From NCBI GenBank assembly GCA_963070105.1, contig OY718808.1, positions 3,759,738 to 3,823,737 on the forward strand: a stretch of 64,000 nt of DNA, written 5' to 3'. Source of the stretch: Litomosoides sigmodontis (lineage: Eukaryota; Nematoda; Chromadorea; Rhabditida; Onchocercidae). The notes beneath the pieces are model-generated. The model ran no database searches and was not told the origin of the DNA. It was given only the letters and a program-made list of their open reading frames with translations. The translations under genes were made by a program, and so were the position numbers. Below are positions 1 to 13,767 of this stretch, piece after piece (the first letter of the stretch is position 1; each line of letters begins with the position of its first letter).

Positions 1-2384
1 GGGAGAAAAACTGGGTGTACTAACAAGGACATCCCAATCCTGAAGTCATAATGAATAAAAACATACTGAAGTGTCTCATACGGCCATGTTTTGCTTCTCA
101 CAATCGAACAATTAGAGTTGATTGTACTTTCTCCAACATCAGATCAAAAATTATTAATATCGAGTTGGAAAAGCCATAAGGATTGTTTTATTTGCAGATT
201 TTTAAAGGTATACTTCCTTGCTATCCAACTCCTCGCTTCGCCAACTCTTACCACCTCCAACGACTTTGATATTAGTACCTTCGGCAAGTTTGTTAATCAT
301 CAGTGAAGTTTGGACTCTCAATGCATGCGTAGGAACTAGCACAATACCTATAGAAATGACATGAATTAAAAAAACAGGCAATTCCTCCCAATAAATCAAT
401 TGCGTGTGAAGATGATTAGAAAAATTATGAATGCTCTCTTATGTTCTCAGGAAACGAAGAGAAAAAGGACACGTATATCATTGTGGATGCTGACCTCTTC
501 ATAACTTACATGCAAAACAAAGAAGTACAACTTTACCATTCGTTTTTAAAACAAAAAATAACAGCAATGACAACTAAATATTTAGAACAACCTTTTGCGT
601 GTCGATCCATATTTTGCAACAAAGATGATAGCAGTGGTGCCGCATATGCTGCTGTTTTGCCTGAACCTGTCTCAGCAGTGATGAGAAGGTGTGCATCACT
701 TTTGAAGGCTCGAAATGCTCGACGCTGCAAATTTGTAGGAAATCAATTTTATTAGAATGGAAAAGAAAGTACCAAAAACTTTAGTGCGTTTATGTTTACA
801 TAACCTCAAACAAAGTTTTAATTCAAATTGCGGATTGAGCTAATGGCAGTATAAAACCTGTATGATTGTTGGCATGCGAAAACCGAGTTTTCGCACATTC
901 GCGATGATTGCTGAATCAAGTAGGCTTACATTCTCATCCCAAGAAAACGCTTCATCACGGTTGAATGATGGATTCTGAAAAGTAAGAGATTTTTAGACCT
1001 TCAACATCCTTACAAGATTTAATATATAAGAATCATCAGTAATCATATGTCCCCACTACTAAAACATCTTTTTAGAAAATGACCAGGTGAGTCGGATGTC
1101 GAAGAATACAAATAATTTCTTATGCAAATAATATATGACAAATCTTTTGATGAAAGAAATAAAAACAAAGAGCTCGTACTCGTCTTGTTATCCCAAATAA
1201 GATAATGAAATAATGAGCAAGTACTATCAAATTATTAGTTCATGTATAATCATACCTTTTTCGAGATTGGATGAATAGTGAACCACTCATTCTTATACTT
1301 GCTTTTCCTCCAGTACGTGCTTACTAACTCTATATTACCGTGAGGATATCGCATACCTTCGTAATGGTTATACTCCTTCCTAGCACACTCTAAAAAGTGA
1401 TTTTTAAAAGTTTAACAATACAATCACAAATGGAAATATTGGGAAAAAAAGACTGAAAAAAATGAGATCATTCATGGCAGCATTTGAAATTTTATGCCAT
1501 AGTAGCAGTTCAGATTCTATTGAACTACTAATGATTCCGCCATTTCTGACAATTTTCCTTGCAGCACTACTGAATTTACAAATTTTTTAATACTTCATTT
1601 GTCCTCGTAAAATTTAGGGCTTTCATTCCCGATTAAAAGGAAGAAGAAAATTTGATTCTACCAAACATAATTAACGGATGGACTATAATTTTGCGCTATT
1701 GATTTCGAAAAAACAAACCAATGATAACTTTTGCTGTACTTCGATCCACACCATATAATTTTTCATACTCTTCTTCAGCTTTTTTCTTTTTCTTTAATTT
1801 TATTCGCTGCTTCCGTGCAAATGCTAACGGTTCTGTGATCACAGGCAACTTTCTGAAAGATTCGAAGAATTCACTACTTCAGCGCATGTTTCCGAAACAA
1901 ACAACCGAATAAATACATTGATACTAGATTTTTTAAAAAATTCCAATAAAAGCAAATAATTCAAGCACTTGTTATCTTCCTTGAATTTCGATCGTAAAAA
2001 ACTGGATGTCCAGCCGATATCTTCCTCATTTCCTTCGTCGTCAGCATTTTCGAAATCACCACTATCCTGGTTCGAACCACGAGATATTTTGAGCGGTAAA
2101 AGTCTTTTTTCAAAGGAACTTAGTGTACCAAACTGCAACACAAAAATATAACATTCTACAGTTACCCAGGAACATTCAAAAGCAAAACTAGTGAAAGCCC
2201 TTAATTTAATATAATTTTCGACCGTATCAGCCGGTTTTCTTCGTTCATGTTTCCGATAGATTGTCGTATACGTATTAGTCGACGGTTGATTTTTTGCACA
2301 ATTCTCCTTTGCTCCAGCAGCAGCAGCTGAATAAAGCCGAGAAGATGTCTGAATAGCGGCAAATTGCGAACATATTCGCCTCAT
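1..2384 (-). CDS. DEAD-box RNA helicase, probably mitochondrial (DDX28-like), 5' part
   Basis: Spliced model on the minus strand, 339 codons, continuing past the left edge. Exons: 2384-2223, 2132-1969, 1852-1719, 1389-1256, 974-858, 724-592, 347-214, 39-1, all with consistent phases. Motifs appear in helicase order: Q motif LGFRMPTIIQ, Walker A AETGSGKT, motif Ia VPTHALRVQ, GG (VVGGG), and motif Ib region WDVLVSTPS where the usual TPG reads TPS. The start Met at 2384 lies 5 bases after a TTCAG trans-splice-like acceptor. The first about 25 residues are rich in Arg, Ser and Ala with no acidic residue, fitting a mitochondrial presequence. Motif II (DEAD) and the C-terminal RecA domain lie outside the window. 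Family-level call is firm; the DDX28 subfamily is inferred from the presequence and long basic N-terminal region. Confidence 0.82.
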
Positions 2385-3417
2385 CTATCTGAACACTTTT
2401 TAACCCATTGACATATAAAAATATTGCTAATTACTTATTTTACTCATAGTTAGTACTTTCAGTTAATCTTGGCATTATTTTTTCAATGGGAATTTCTTTT
2501 AAAAAGTCTAAAAGAATTACTCGAAAGAATTAAAACGTTAAGAAGAATTATTTTGAAAACTATATCAAACTAACTGATCTGATTTTCCGCTAAAATAAAT
2601 AAATTCCTGGTAAACATTTACACAACATTTATTACATTGCAACTTATTTCAACAACAACAAATAATTCACATAAAATTAAGCACTAAACAACTAAATTAA
2701 TGCAAAAACGAGCAGTTATTCTATGCGTCTTAGCAGTAGTACTCTGAATCATTAAGGATTTAGGTTGGTGACATCTCCTCATCCACGAACTATCCAGGGA
2801 ATGCAATCGATCGCAGTTACAATCTTAAATTTCACTCACACACCTTCCTCTTCAATTATGGAAGAAATAAAGGGAGAAAAAAAATAATGATCGCCGGATC
2901 GGACCAAACGTCCGGCACGGCAACTTTACTCTTAACAGGATTATTTCTCTCATCTACCTCCTCACTCCAACAAAACCACACTCACTTGAATTACCATCAT
3001 TTTGCGAATTGAACCTGCAATTCAATAAGCCAGCTAGCACTTGCCTTTCCGACGATATTAGGTTTTAAATGTCTGGCGCTCTTAGACCTTTATTGATACT
3101 AATTTGTGAATTTAGTCGGGGAAGTAAGAAATTTGGCTGAAGTAATTGTAACATCAATGATATGCATTTTTTTCGGTAGGATAGAACGATGCATTTCTTT
3201 GCCACACTAATACTGTTTTCTATAGTTACAATGAATGCACTATAAGTTGATTAATTAAGATCAGTTCACGTAATAGACATCGAACGGTCTAGCAAATAAG
3301 AATTTATTTGGCGAGTGAGCAACTGATTTGGCAATAAAAAAAAGTATTTTGTGCATTAAGTAATGTTTTTATTTATTAAGCGATTAATAAGTTATTCGAC
3401 TACTGGATAATATCAGG
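2385..3417. promoter_or_regulatory. Divergent intergenic region between helicase and NOC3L
   Basis: About 1 kb between two divergently transcribed housekeeping-type genes, so it presumably holds both promoters. It is less AT-rich in the middle (2740-2960), where GCCGGA at 2893-2898 and TCCGGC at 2911-2916 form a short inverted repeat. No TATA box or known nematode element was recognised. The region ends in an ATATCAG acceptor-like sequence one base before the NOC3L start codon, consistent with spliced-leader addition. Confidence 0.45.
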
Positions 3418-6400
3418 ATGGGTTTGAACAGTAAAAGTGATGCTGTGCGAAAGAAGCAAACTCGTAAGGTTAAAAAAAAGTTGCGACGATTGGAAAAAAG
3501 GAAAAAGTTGAAGCGATACATGGTAGATGCGATCAAGGATGTTCGCTTTAGGAAACATGCAACTGCGCGAAAACGAGCAGTTGACGTAAGTGATAATTTT
3601 TTCTTATATTCTAGATAAATTTATTTTAGGTAGATGAACTTGAGATAAATGAATTACAAATTTTATCATCATGCATTATATTCACAAAACAAACTTGCAA
3701 TCATTTTTGATTATTGATTAGGCGTTGAATTGTAAATGCTTAAAACTGGCTATGAGAATACTGAAAGTAATTTCAGGCAGTTATTTTAGACGGAATTCAT
3801 ATTCCTTTTCATGGTTTCTAAATATCTACTTTGTGGTTCATGTTTTCATGAATCATGTAATACTTTACATTATATACATATTATTATTTAGGATCATTAA
3901 TTTTTCATGTTTGGTGGAAGAACCGTATGTATATTACATTATTCCGTATAATCCACAGATGCTTAATTAAGAATACATCATTTACATTTTAGATCGAGAA
4001 TGACTGGTGTACAGACCGTAAAGTAGTAGCTGAAAATGAGGCAGATGATGACATACTTCCTTTGGATATGCTCGATGCAGATATCGATTGGGAAAACAGT
4101 GCATTTGCTTCAAAAATTAGACGAATTGAAAAAGGTTTGAAATTTAGGTTGATGTAAGATTTAGTTTCCTACATCGTGTCTCTTAACTACTATATCATTA
4201 TTGCGTAACGTAGTACTGTTTGCAATAATTCATGTTTCAGAACACGTAAATACTTTTTCTGCACCCCAAAACGATTCGAAACGTAGTTCATTTTTGGCGA
4301 CCTATAATTTCTACGGTTTTTCAGCAAAAAATGATGCTGAAACTGATGACATCGAAAGTGAAATCCGTAAATTTCCTGGAACACTGGATGATGATATGCG
4401 AGAGTTGTTACCAATTAAAGTGGGTGCAAAAGTAATAAGGCAAACGTGTAAGAAAGATGAGTCTAATGAACCTGGTAGGCTTTCGGTGTCTAATCTTTAT
4501 ATAATGTAGGTGAGGTTTCTCAAACCTCTCGGAATAAACGTTGCATGTTTAATTCATATTTTCAATTTATTTAGAAAATGAAGAAGACAATCAAGGAGAA
4601 GATGAAGTTGGTCAAATTGATTTGTCTCAACTAAACGCAGCAGAATTGTTGAAATTATGTCATGATCATGTGGAAGAAGCAAAGGACAAAATTAGCAGCT
4701 TGGCACACTTGATTATCGCAGATCCTCATACTGAGGTAGAGTTTTACGTCATTGTTGAATTCCTTCTCTGTGTGGTTTTTGTATGGTTAAGAGAGGAAAA
4801 CAATTATCTACTTCAAATCAAGCTGAAAAATTGCTGGGTAAAAGATCGTATAACATATTGTAATTATAGTTTAGGTGGTGGAGGTTGAAATTTTTTTTTC
4901 CGAGGTATAATTTATTGAACTCCGTAATTCAAGAATATGGAAATCTTTTATTAAAATTTTGCATCCTTATATTTTGTGCAAAAGCATGTTCTAAAATTAC
5001 AGAAATTTTATAAACTTCAGGTGCACAAGTTGAAGGAATTGTACTTATTGTCTACGGGTAAAGGTATCTTCTCATTGGCCCGCGAAACTGTAATAAAACT
5101 CGCAAGTGTTTCATTGGCTGAAGTTTTCGTAGATATAATCCCTGGTTATGCTATAAGGTTAATAACTTTTTTGTTTTGTCTTCCATTTGCCAACATTTCG
5201 ATCCTTTTTTTAAAGTCACGATTGTCATCATTCATCAGTTTTGTCAACTAATAATATTGATTTTTGTAATTTTAGGTCTCGTACCGAAGAGGAGATAACT
5301 CAGAAACTTAAAAAAGAAACGAGAAAGTTATATGATTTTGAGCAAACGCTTCTGCGATATTATCTGAAATATTTGAAACATTTGGAAAACTATGCGAGTA
5401 GTAAGTGCATATTTGCATGTTTTTTTGTCATATTCAAATGAAGGATTACCCCTGTTAGACACACTGACATTCGAATTTGACTTATTTTCTATATTTCTTC
5501 TTATTTGTAGTGAATAGATATTTGTAGTTGGCTGATTATTTTGAAAAACTGTTGATTATGATTGCAGAATTTAATAGATCACGGTTTTCAGGATTATTAA
5601 GGACTTCCGAACAATCGAACAGTTGCCTTTTGCCTATTAGTTGCTTGAAATGCCTTTCACGAGTTCTTCTATCTGCTCCACATTTTAATTATGCTTCAAA
5701 CATAGTCAGTTTTATGGTTCGCATAACTACTTCGAAATCCAAAGATGTAAGCTCTTTATCGCTTTTGTAAGTTTATTTTTTGCACCAGTTATTTGTTATT
5801 AATGCAGTTGTTGACTTAATTTATACTAAGAGGAAAATTTTTCTTCACCTTATTGATAGGCGATCGATACATGTTGTTCTACACTGAGTGAATTGTTTCG
5901 TAACGATTTAAACTTTCGGATATCTGCCACTACCGCGAAATATATTGCATCTATTGTTAGTCAAAAGAAAGGAAACATACCACCTTCGCTAATTGCAACA
6001 TTTCTCAATTTAAAAGTAAAGGTTGGTACTTTCAACTTTTTTCTTTAGAAAATATAAAATGAAGGTCAGTATAGAATTTATCTGAATCAAAAAGTTCAAA
6101 TTCAAATGGTTTCAAATGTACATTATGGACTAACTGATGTCCTCTGAAATAGATAATGATTCAAATTATGAATGTTATTTTAGGAAGTAAATAAAGGTGA
6201 AAAAAATAAAGGAAAAAACAGGCTGTTGAATAAGAAAAGATTACTGAACAAGGAGAAGAAAAGCAAAAGTAAAGAAAGGGTATGACTTTGTTAATTTTCA
6301 GAAGATGCACAGATATCACAACGCTTGGTTTAAAAAAAAAATCACTTAATATGGTTTAGAATATTTGATAGCTTAAGCAGTTTGATGCAAGTTAATAAAG

Positions 6401-8913
6401 TTTTCCTTTTTACTGAGTAGGTATTGAGTGCTTACTTATTTTTGCTCCAATAAGTGATCTTGCATTACGACTCTTTCATTACGAGGAAATGAATTTTGAG
6501 AGATTTTCAACTTGAATTGAATATTTTGCAATTCGGCTGCCGCGTGTGTAACTGATTTTATGCTTTAGTTCACGAAACAGCTGAAGAAACTGGAAGCTGA
6601 TTTAAAAGAAACCGAGGCAGCTGAATCCATTTCAACAAAACTGTCCTTTGTAAGATTTTTTTATAACTCTAGAGTGAATGGTTTTAAATTCGATTTCATT
6701 GTCGTTAGGAGCGAACTTTTTCTTTAAAATTTTTTACTATTGCTTGTCTTAAAAAATAGTGGGAAGGTCAAAATTATGGCCTTAGAATTTGAGCATGAAA
6801 TTTAGGCAACTGAAACAATGAATCACGTATTTGGAACCTATTTTCGCGTCATAAAGCGATTACCCACGACAAATTTATTAGAACCAGTGCTGGAAGGCTT
6901 GGCCAAATTCGCGCATTTAATTAACATTGAATTCTTTGACGACATGATATCTGCATTATCCTCACTCATCAATCAACAGGTCTTACCATTTTCTTTTTCT
7001 TGCTTTTCAAACTCAACTCATTTAGAACAACTACAGCCATTGATAAACGTCTTTATAAACTTTAACACTCCTACAGCTGCGATTCTAAGCACGTTTTTTT
7101 TTGCACTATATCCTTGGAAAAATTAATACCCATGAGTTGACATAATTTCCAGTTTGAGAAGTCTTCTTTAAAATAATAAATTAAAGTGTGGAGAAAAGCT
7201 ATTGTGCTCTATAGGTGGTTTCTTTTGTCTTTTAATGTGATATTAGTCCATTCTTCATTGAGCATGCCATGACTTTTAGTTATTCAGTATGAAATAATTT
7301 ATGTTTTAGCATCTTCGACTGGTGGAATCGTTGCGATGCATTTACACATCATTCGTAATGCTTTCCGGTGAAGGCATCGCGTTGAACATTGATCCCTCTC
7401 GATTTTATTGGTCAATGTACCGTTTACTACCTGCTTTAGCATTCGAAAAACAGCAAGGTGTTTTTTAGCTGCATTAACAGACGTTTAGTTTTGTCATTTT
7501 TTGTAATTACTGTTCTAACTTACCTACTGTTCATTTCGCAGTTAATTATCTGCTTCATCTTCAAGGAAATTTGATTTTATTAGCGTTATTTAGTTTTTGA
7601 TGATTCAGCAGCAATAGGTTTTCAGATGCACTTGCAAACACATTATCGCTGATGTTACGTACATTAGACCTAATGATTAACTTTCGTCGTAAGCAAGTTC
7701 CAGTGTGTCGAGTAGCAGCTTACATCAAACGTTTATTAGCAGTAGCGTTTTTCATGCCCTCTTCAGAGACAGCAGCTATTTTGTTGTGTATTAGATCGTT
7801 TTTCATTGTAAGTTTTTTCGTATTATAATTGATTTCATAATTTCTTACCTGTTGCATGTCAGCAGTTTGTATCAATATTGTTGCTTGATAAAAACGCAAC
7901 GTCATATGAAGAATTTCGATTGCAGGAATTCTTAGTGTTTTATCTGAAAATAGCTTTACGAGCTTCAGGTATAATTAATATTTTTTGAAGTATAAAACCT
8001 TTATTAATTTGTTAGTTGTTTTTAAATCGAACACGTAGGCTTATCCGAAACTAAACTGCATGGTGGAAAATACTGATGGTGACTCCTATATCGGGTCATT
8101 CAAGCCAGAACTTGATGATCCGGACTGTTGCGGTGGACTTTCTTCTTCAATTGTTGCCGAAATAAGCATCCTTGCTAGGGTATTTTTTTCTTTTTTTGCT
8201 CAAATTTACGCAAAAAATGTCGAAGAAACTTTGAAAATATTTTGAATTTTGAATTTTTAATTCTTTTGCTTTATGGATATGACATTCTTTCGTAATGAAT
8301 AATTACTCGAGTGTATGCTTTCATTTTTAAATGTTTATTTGAGAGAGAAATAATGTTCATGATAATTTTTCAGCTAACATTGTATATTTTTAGCATTCTA
8401 ACAAAATTGTTGAAATGATAGCACGATATCTTCAGTCTGGCTTACCGTCTACAGGACCGAATCGTTTGTTGCCGAAATGCTCAATGATGTTAGTTAAGAA
8501 TTAAAAGAAGAAAGAGTTGCTTGAGATTCATCCGATTTGTGCGATAGATATTTCCTGATGCTTGAGCAGTTCAGTTAAATTGTTGATTTTATTTGCTTAC
8601 ATCAGTTTTGAAGAACTTCCGAATTATTTTTAAGGAAAGCATATGAATGGTATGAAGAAAACAAAGGTACGGGAGGAATTCATGAACCTTTTTTTAAAGG
8701 GCGTATTATTGCATTCGCAAAGGTTTTTTTTTTGTTTGATATTAAAGAAATGTTAAGCTCTGCCATTTGTTGAATTTCTAACTTTTTAAGAAAAAAATTC
8801 ACTATTTTTTGAAAAAAGCAATTTTTCAGAAGCATAAATTGCAACTTACATCGAAAACGCTCCATCAGTTGGTATGCAGATGGACTGAAGAAAGTATAGA
8901 ATGCAAATTATAG
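3418..8913 (+). CDS. noc3l: Nucleolar complex protein 3 homolog (NOC3L)
   Basis: Complete 17-exon gene, 798 aa, close to the roughly 800 aa of vertebrate NOC3L. Exons: 3418-3585, 3993-4134, 4241-4474, 4575-4735, 5021-5157, 5276-5400, 5568-5746, 5860-6021, 6184-6279, 6569-6649, 6806-6979, 7310-7457, 7626-7807, 8039-8179, 8394-8488, 8635-8722, 8830-8913; every junction keeps phase. The N-terminus is strongly basic ([15 protein letters not shown]), as expected for a nucleolar protein. The NOC3 domain follows (about residues 236-385; [19 protein letters not shown], then a K/E-rich helix). The C-terminal CBF/NOC domain (about 497-745) ends with the typical [19 protein letters not shown] and LPSTGPN segments. 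NOC3 works with NOC2 in pre-60S ribosome maturation and in yeast also in replication licensing. A trans-splice acceptor abuts the ATG. Confidence 0.93.
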
Positions 8914-9894
8914 TACATGCACTTGTGTCATCACTATTTTTTTTAGAAATTGTAACATTTTGTTAAGTTTGATAAACGGAACTCTCTCTGATTCATTTAG
9001 TCACACATTACAGTTATAATTTCAGTCTGAATTTTCTTGCTTTTGTAAACTTTAATGAAATGTACTAAAGGTTTTTCCAGGATTGAGTGCAAAATACTGA
9101 ATGTCTTTCACTGAAACAAACTATGTTTATTCAGTTGATCGTTATTCCGCTTTAAAAGGATAAAGTAATTACACATATGCTCGGATCAAGAAAGATGTAT
9201 AACTTTTCTTTGTGTTTCTTTACGTTTGCATAAATCATCTCTCCTTATATTTTCTAAAATTTCCTCTACATTCCTGTTATTATTTCAAGTACAGCAAAAG
9301 AAACACAAGTTTTGCAATCGTATTACAATATGAAGTTGAACAATAAAAGGATTTTCAAAATCAATGGTGGGAAATATTGCTTGTTCCGTAATCTATCTGT
9401 TTTTACAAAATTCGTTGGAATTTTTGCAAATACCTAGCAGCATGTAATGTCAAACTTTATGTTGAGTTTTGAAGTTGAAATTATCGGCAACTAATTGTCT
9501 GATAAGGAAAGAGATAAATGATGCTCGACTATCAGAACTTGAAAAATTCAGTTAGTGAACGAAATCATGTATTGACAATTTTCTACAATTATACCTAATT
9601 TATTAAAAAGTGTTCTGTTAAAACCTCATTCTTCTAACTGTTCAAAACAAATAAATTAGGAGGATGTTATACATAAAGAGATGATGTATTGGGCAGTTTT
9701 CGCGGTGAATTTCATCGTTGATAGGTTTAATTGATAGGTTATTAAAAGATTTCTCAGAACAAAAAAAGATTGAAATTTCATTTTCTCCAACCATTCAACA
9801 AAAAAAGGTGTATTTTTTGCTTTCTTCTCTGCATAAAATCATTTCTGATCAAAAAATTTTCCATCAGCGGACCATGAATTGATTTGTATAACTA
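8914..9894. other. Convergent intergenic spacer
   Basis: About 1 kb between the 3' ends of NOC3L (+) and the Ground-like gene (-). It is AT-rich and should hold both 3' UTRs. I see no open frame with splice signals and no RNA gene. Confidence 0.5.
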
Positions 9895-11297
9895 TCAATG
9901 TGATTGTCGAAATGCGATACAGGTCACATTACCTTTCATAGCTTCGCAATATAAATTAGAGCTGTACACATAGGAGAAATGATCTTTCGAACAAATCACA
10001 TCAATGCTACCACCAAATTTCGCTTCTGCTCGATTATTTATAGTACGTTTCGAAACTGATGAATTATCAGTAATGCTCTAAATTTTATAAAACATTAAAA
10101 TTGTAAAATTTTAATATTCTAACTTTAGTTAGAAGTTACTAATATTTCTCCATCAAAAAAGAACCAGAAAATTATATATGCATAGCCTGAAAAATTTATT
10201 TCATCCCGGATCTTCCGGAAACAAATGAAATTAAATTTGCATGTGAATTGTACAAAAACAAAAAAAATTGTTGACAATACCTCAAGCATAAGTTTCCTCA
10301 ATTCTTCACTGTTACATTTGATGTTCATTCGGGAACGATTCTTCATTATTTTCGACAGTGTTGACTTATCGATGATTTGTTTAGTGGAAATTCCTTGGGT
10401 TCGCGCTTTTTGGTTTAATGTAACATTTCGTCTCGATTGCATTATCAAGTCGGAATCATCTTCCTGAAATTCCAATTGAAAGAAAAACAGGTGAATGATG
10501 GAAATGTTCAATTGAGGCTATTAGATTAAAATTTGACTTTTGTTATATTATAAAAAAAAAAAAACAGATTAAATGTTGTTAGCTAAGTTCTGGTTAACTG
10601 TGTATTATTTAATCTATTCATAAGATAGCGACGACGACTGCACCGATGAGCCCTGTTTTGTGGAACGCTTTAGAATACGTGATCGTCTACGACTATGTGC
10701 GTACGCTTTTGGTCCTTCTTTGTTTGAAATTTGTTTCTTCTGAAATACACAACAATAAGTAAATGGTTCCCGATTTACTTCTTTCATGAAAGTAGTTAAG
10801 AATGATTGAAGTTGAATGAGCAGTAACTGAACTTTATAAGTAGAAAAAATTATGAAAAAAAAGCCCGCAGAATTAGGTCAATTTAAATTACTTTATTAGC
10901 ATTATGCAAAAAAAAAATAATGCATTTCACTATTTTTCAAAGCTTCTTTAAAAAAAAGCAACAAAAGAATATAATTTAAAAAAAAACTTAACAGAAATTT
11001 TCTAAGCAACAAAAGAAACATTAAAAGTGAATTTCAAAAATTGTAAAAACGCTCAAAAGCAGCGACATTAAGCTTTACCAATTTTAGCTTGCCAAGTTGG
11101 AATTTCTTATCCATTCTACGATCGCTACTGTCAGATGATCCGTTTGCACACGGTGTTATCGATGATGTGCACGACGACGACGACTGACAGTTGCAGTTCG
11201 ATTTCAAATAATTCAAAGAGATTGCAGTCATTGGTATTAGAAGTAGTAGTGTGAAACGAAGTAGCATTGCTGTTGCGGTGAAATAATGGTGCACCAC
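9895..11297 (-). CDS. Secreted Ground-like domain protein (GRL family, hedgehog-related)
   Basis: Four exons on the minus strand: 11297-11079, 10739-10644, 10463-10281, 10077-9895; 226 aa, all junctions in phase 0. The N-terminus has a signal peptide (hydrophobic LLRFTLLLLIPMTAIS, about residues 12-27), then a Cys/Ser-rich stretch and a basic linker. The C-terminal ~75 residues carry the Ground-like pattern: MNIKCNSEELRKLMLE, then KFGGSIDVICSKDHFSYV, NLYCEAMK and NVTCIAF, with the four expected cysteines. Ground-like proteins are nematode-expanded, secreted, and linked to the hedgehog-related families active in epidermis, cuticle and neurons; the function of individual members is mostly unknown. 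The second exon's donor (TCG|GTGCAG) is weak and is the least certain junction. The conserved C-terminal exon is too short to show as a long ORF. Confidence 0.85.
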
Positions 11298-13767
11298 TTG
11301 AGAGGATCTAAATTATTACGTTATTTTGCATGCGACGAGTACTTTTTAAACTCTCTTCTTCAAGTTTTTTTCTTGTGCATTATTTTAGGGTAATAAAACA
11401 TAAATTATTTGTTAAAATTAATTTTTATGTTGCAAATTTATTTTCAATTACACAATGAAATGTTTCGTTGAAATTTTGAAAACATTACAGTTGTAATAAA
11501 AAGAAGAAATGAACATTTAAAAAAAAAGTGAATATTGTTTTGTGAAAAAGAGTTAAAAATTGTGCAATTATTTCTGCATATATTAATGAAGGGAACAAAA
11601 GAAAAAGCAATTAAAATTTGAAATATAAGCTGATACACTTTAACTTATCTATTTAAAAAAAAAGTGTTGTTCAGAAAAAAGTAAAAAAATGGTATAAGGT
11701 GGAACAATGCAATTGCTCCAGCGATAATAGGTTTTTTCCTTTTTTTTTTTGAGCGCTCTGCAAATTATGGTTCTTTTCAAAAATCAATTAAAACTTTGAA
11801 TGGAGGAAAAAATTTAACAAATTTTTATGATAAGTCTTATTTTCTTGAAGACAAAAATTTTCCATTTAGCATCTTCAGAACTGCTACAGCATTTTTCGCA
11901 TGGAAAAACGAAACTCTAACTATTGTTCATTTGAAAATGAAAAAAAAAAAAAAATTGAGTGAAGCTTCAGTGGACGATTCACAGAGGTTCACAGAGGGAT
12001 AGATGTTGAGGATGTGATAGTGATGATAAAATGATAACGATATGCGTAGGTAGACATGAAAGGAATGATGATTAACTGGATGAAAATGAGGTTACTACTA
12101 CTACCACTAATGTCACACACAGTATGAATGAACCAAACAATGTGACGAATTTTCTGCAATTTCATCTATCCATCAATAATCATCGATTTGCATTCATTTT
12201 CCATCATTAATTCTCCTCTAACAGTCAAAATAGATAAAATTGAAATGATTTTTTTAAAAAAAAAAACAATAATCTTATTGTTTTCTCTCTTTCTCTCTCT
12301 CTCGCTTATTGAAAAAATTCTATTTCACAAATTTTACAAAAAACTTCCTCTCTTGCTTTCTTTCTGTTCTGTTTTGTTCTTTCATTTTTCTTAATTAATG
12401 CAATATGAAGTAGCATTCTTCATTGGCTTGCATGTTTTAAAGCGTGAAATTTGAAATGAAATGCAAAATTCATAGTTGCAAAATAGTAATAAAAGAAAAA
12501 AATGAATTTGCAAAAAAAAAGATAATAGCCAATATTATCGTATCATTCATTTAGTAAATTACCGCATAACTAAGGTTAATCTATTATGCTCAATGATAAT
12601 TTCATAATTATGCAATACCTTTAGGTATTTCTTGCTTGAACATAATTAGGTATACCTTAATTAATTATACATTATAAATTTGGAAATTACGCTACCAGTT
12701 TTAGTAAAATGATCAAATGGGAGTAGTGATGAATGCTACTCAATCAGCAACAATTCTCGGATAGAAAAACAATCTTCGAAAAATACGTAAAACAAAATTT
12801 TACAAAAAAAAATGAAGGAAATAATTATTTAAGCAAAATGCTCGCATTATTGTGTTAATGAAAAGAGAGTGTTCGACATCGAAATTAATTCACTGAGTTA
12901 TTAATAATTTCTATGTTACACTCACGTTTATCATTCATTAACATAAATCAGGTAGAACTTAAGACGAGTTCTTTTATATTTTTCCTTTTTATTTCTATTA
13001 TTATTCTTCTCTTACATCTCACAGACATCGTTGTAAAATTTACTCCGTTTTTTTTTGAATTTATTTTTAACAAAAATTTTTGAATATTTCTGCTTTTGTG
13101 ATATAATTGAAAAGTAATGAGAAACCAAAAATATAAAAGGAAGTATTGAATCAAACCTTTTTAGTTTTTTTTATTTAGTAATTTATTTATTTTTATTCAG
13201 TGAATTTTCACTTAGTTTTTCTTGTTTAGTCAAATCTTTTTTTTTATTTAGTGAACTAAAAAATTAAAGTGCACTGTTATGAAGTTAGCCATTTTATTGA
13301 AGGGAAATTGAAAATTCACTGAATTATTTTAATTTAAATTTGAATTCATGATTCACATAATTTGAGAATGAAATTTATTTTTGAAAACAAATACAATACA
13401 TTCATATTGAAAGTGACATAAGCTTATCCAGTACACCTGCGTGGTTCTGCCTCTACTCGTTGTAAAAAATAGAGCGACATTTATCATTTGCCTTTTCTTC
13501 TCTTTCCCTCTAGCAATCGAAATTGTTAAAATTTAACGCAATCGAAATTTCGCACACGATATTTCATAGCATCATTTCAACACTGTCCAATGCTTCATGT
13601 GCAACAGCTTTACCAAATTTAATTGTAACAAAATTTTATTTAAAACAAGAAATTTTGCTTTCCATATGAACCTAACTCAATAAAGTATGATCAATGTGAA
13701 AGGAAATGAAGAAGTAAAGGAATTATAAGAAAATACATGTGTTTTTCATCACCTAAAAATGAAATAG
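11298..13767. other. Intergenic spacer upstream of the Ground-like gene
   Basis: About 2.5 kb of AT-rich sequence with homopolymer A/T runs and a short CT-rich tract near 12288-12302. It holds the upstream region of the Ground-like gene and the 3' UTR of the receptor gene, both on the minus strand. No additional gene could be supported. Confidence 0.45.

Noticed and set aside
1440..1545. Open frame with a TTGTCAG acceptor in the helicase gene
   Set aside because: No suitable donor, and the exons at 1852-1719 and 1389-1256 join in phase without it.
7867..7935. Possible extra NOC3L exon after CAGCAG
   Set aside because: Joining exon 13 directly to 8039 gives the conserved IAYPKL segment; the extra piece would interrupt it.
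11034..11297. 87-codon ORF as a stand-alone secreted peptide
   Set aside because: A good donor at 11079 splices in phase to exons that complete a Ground-like domain.
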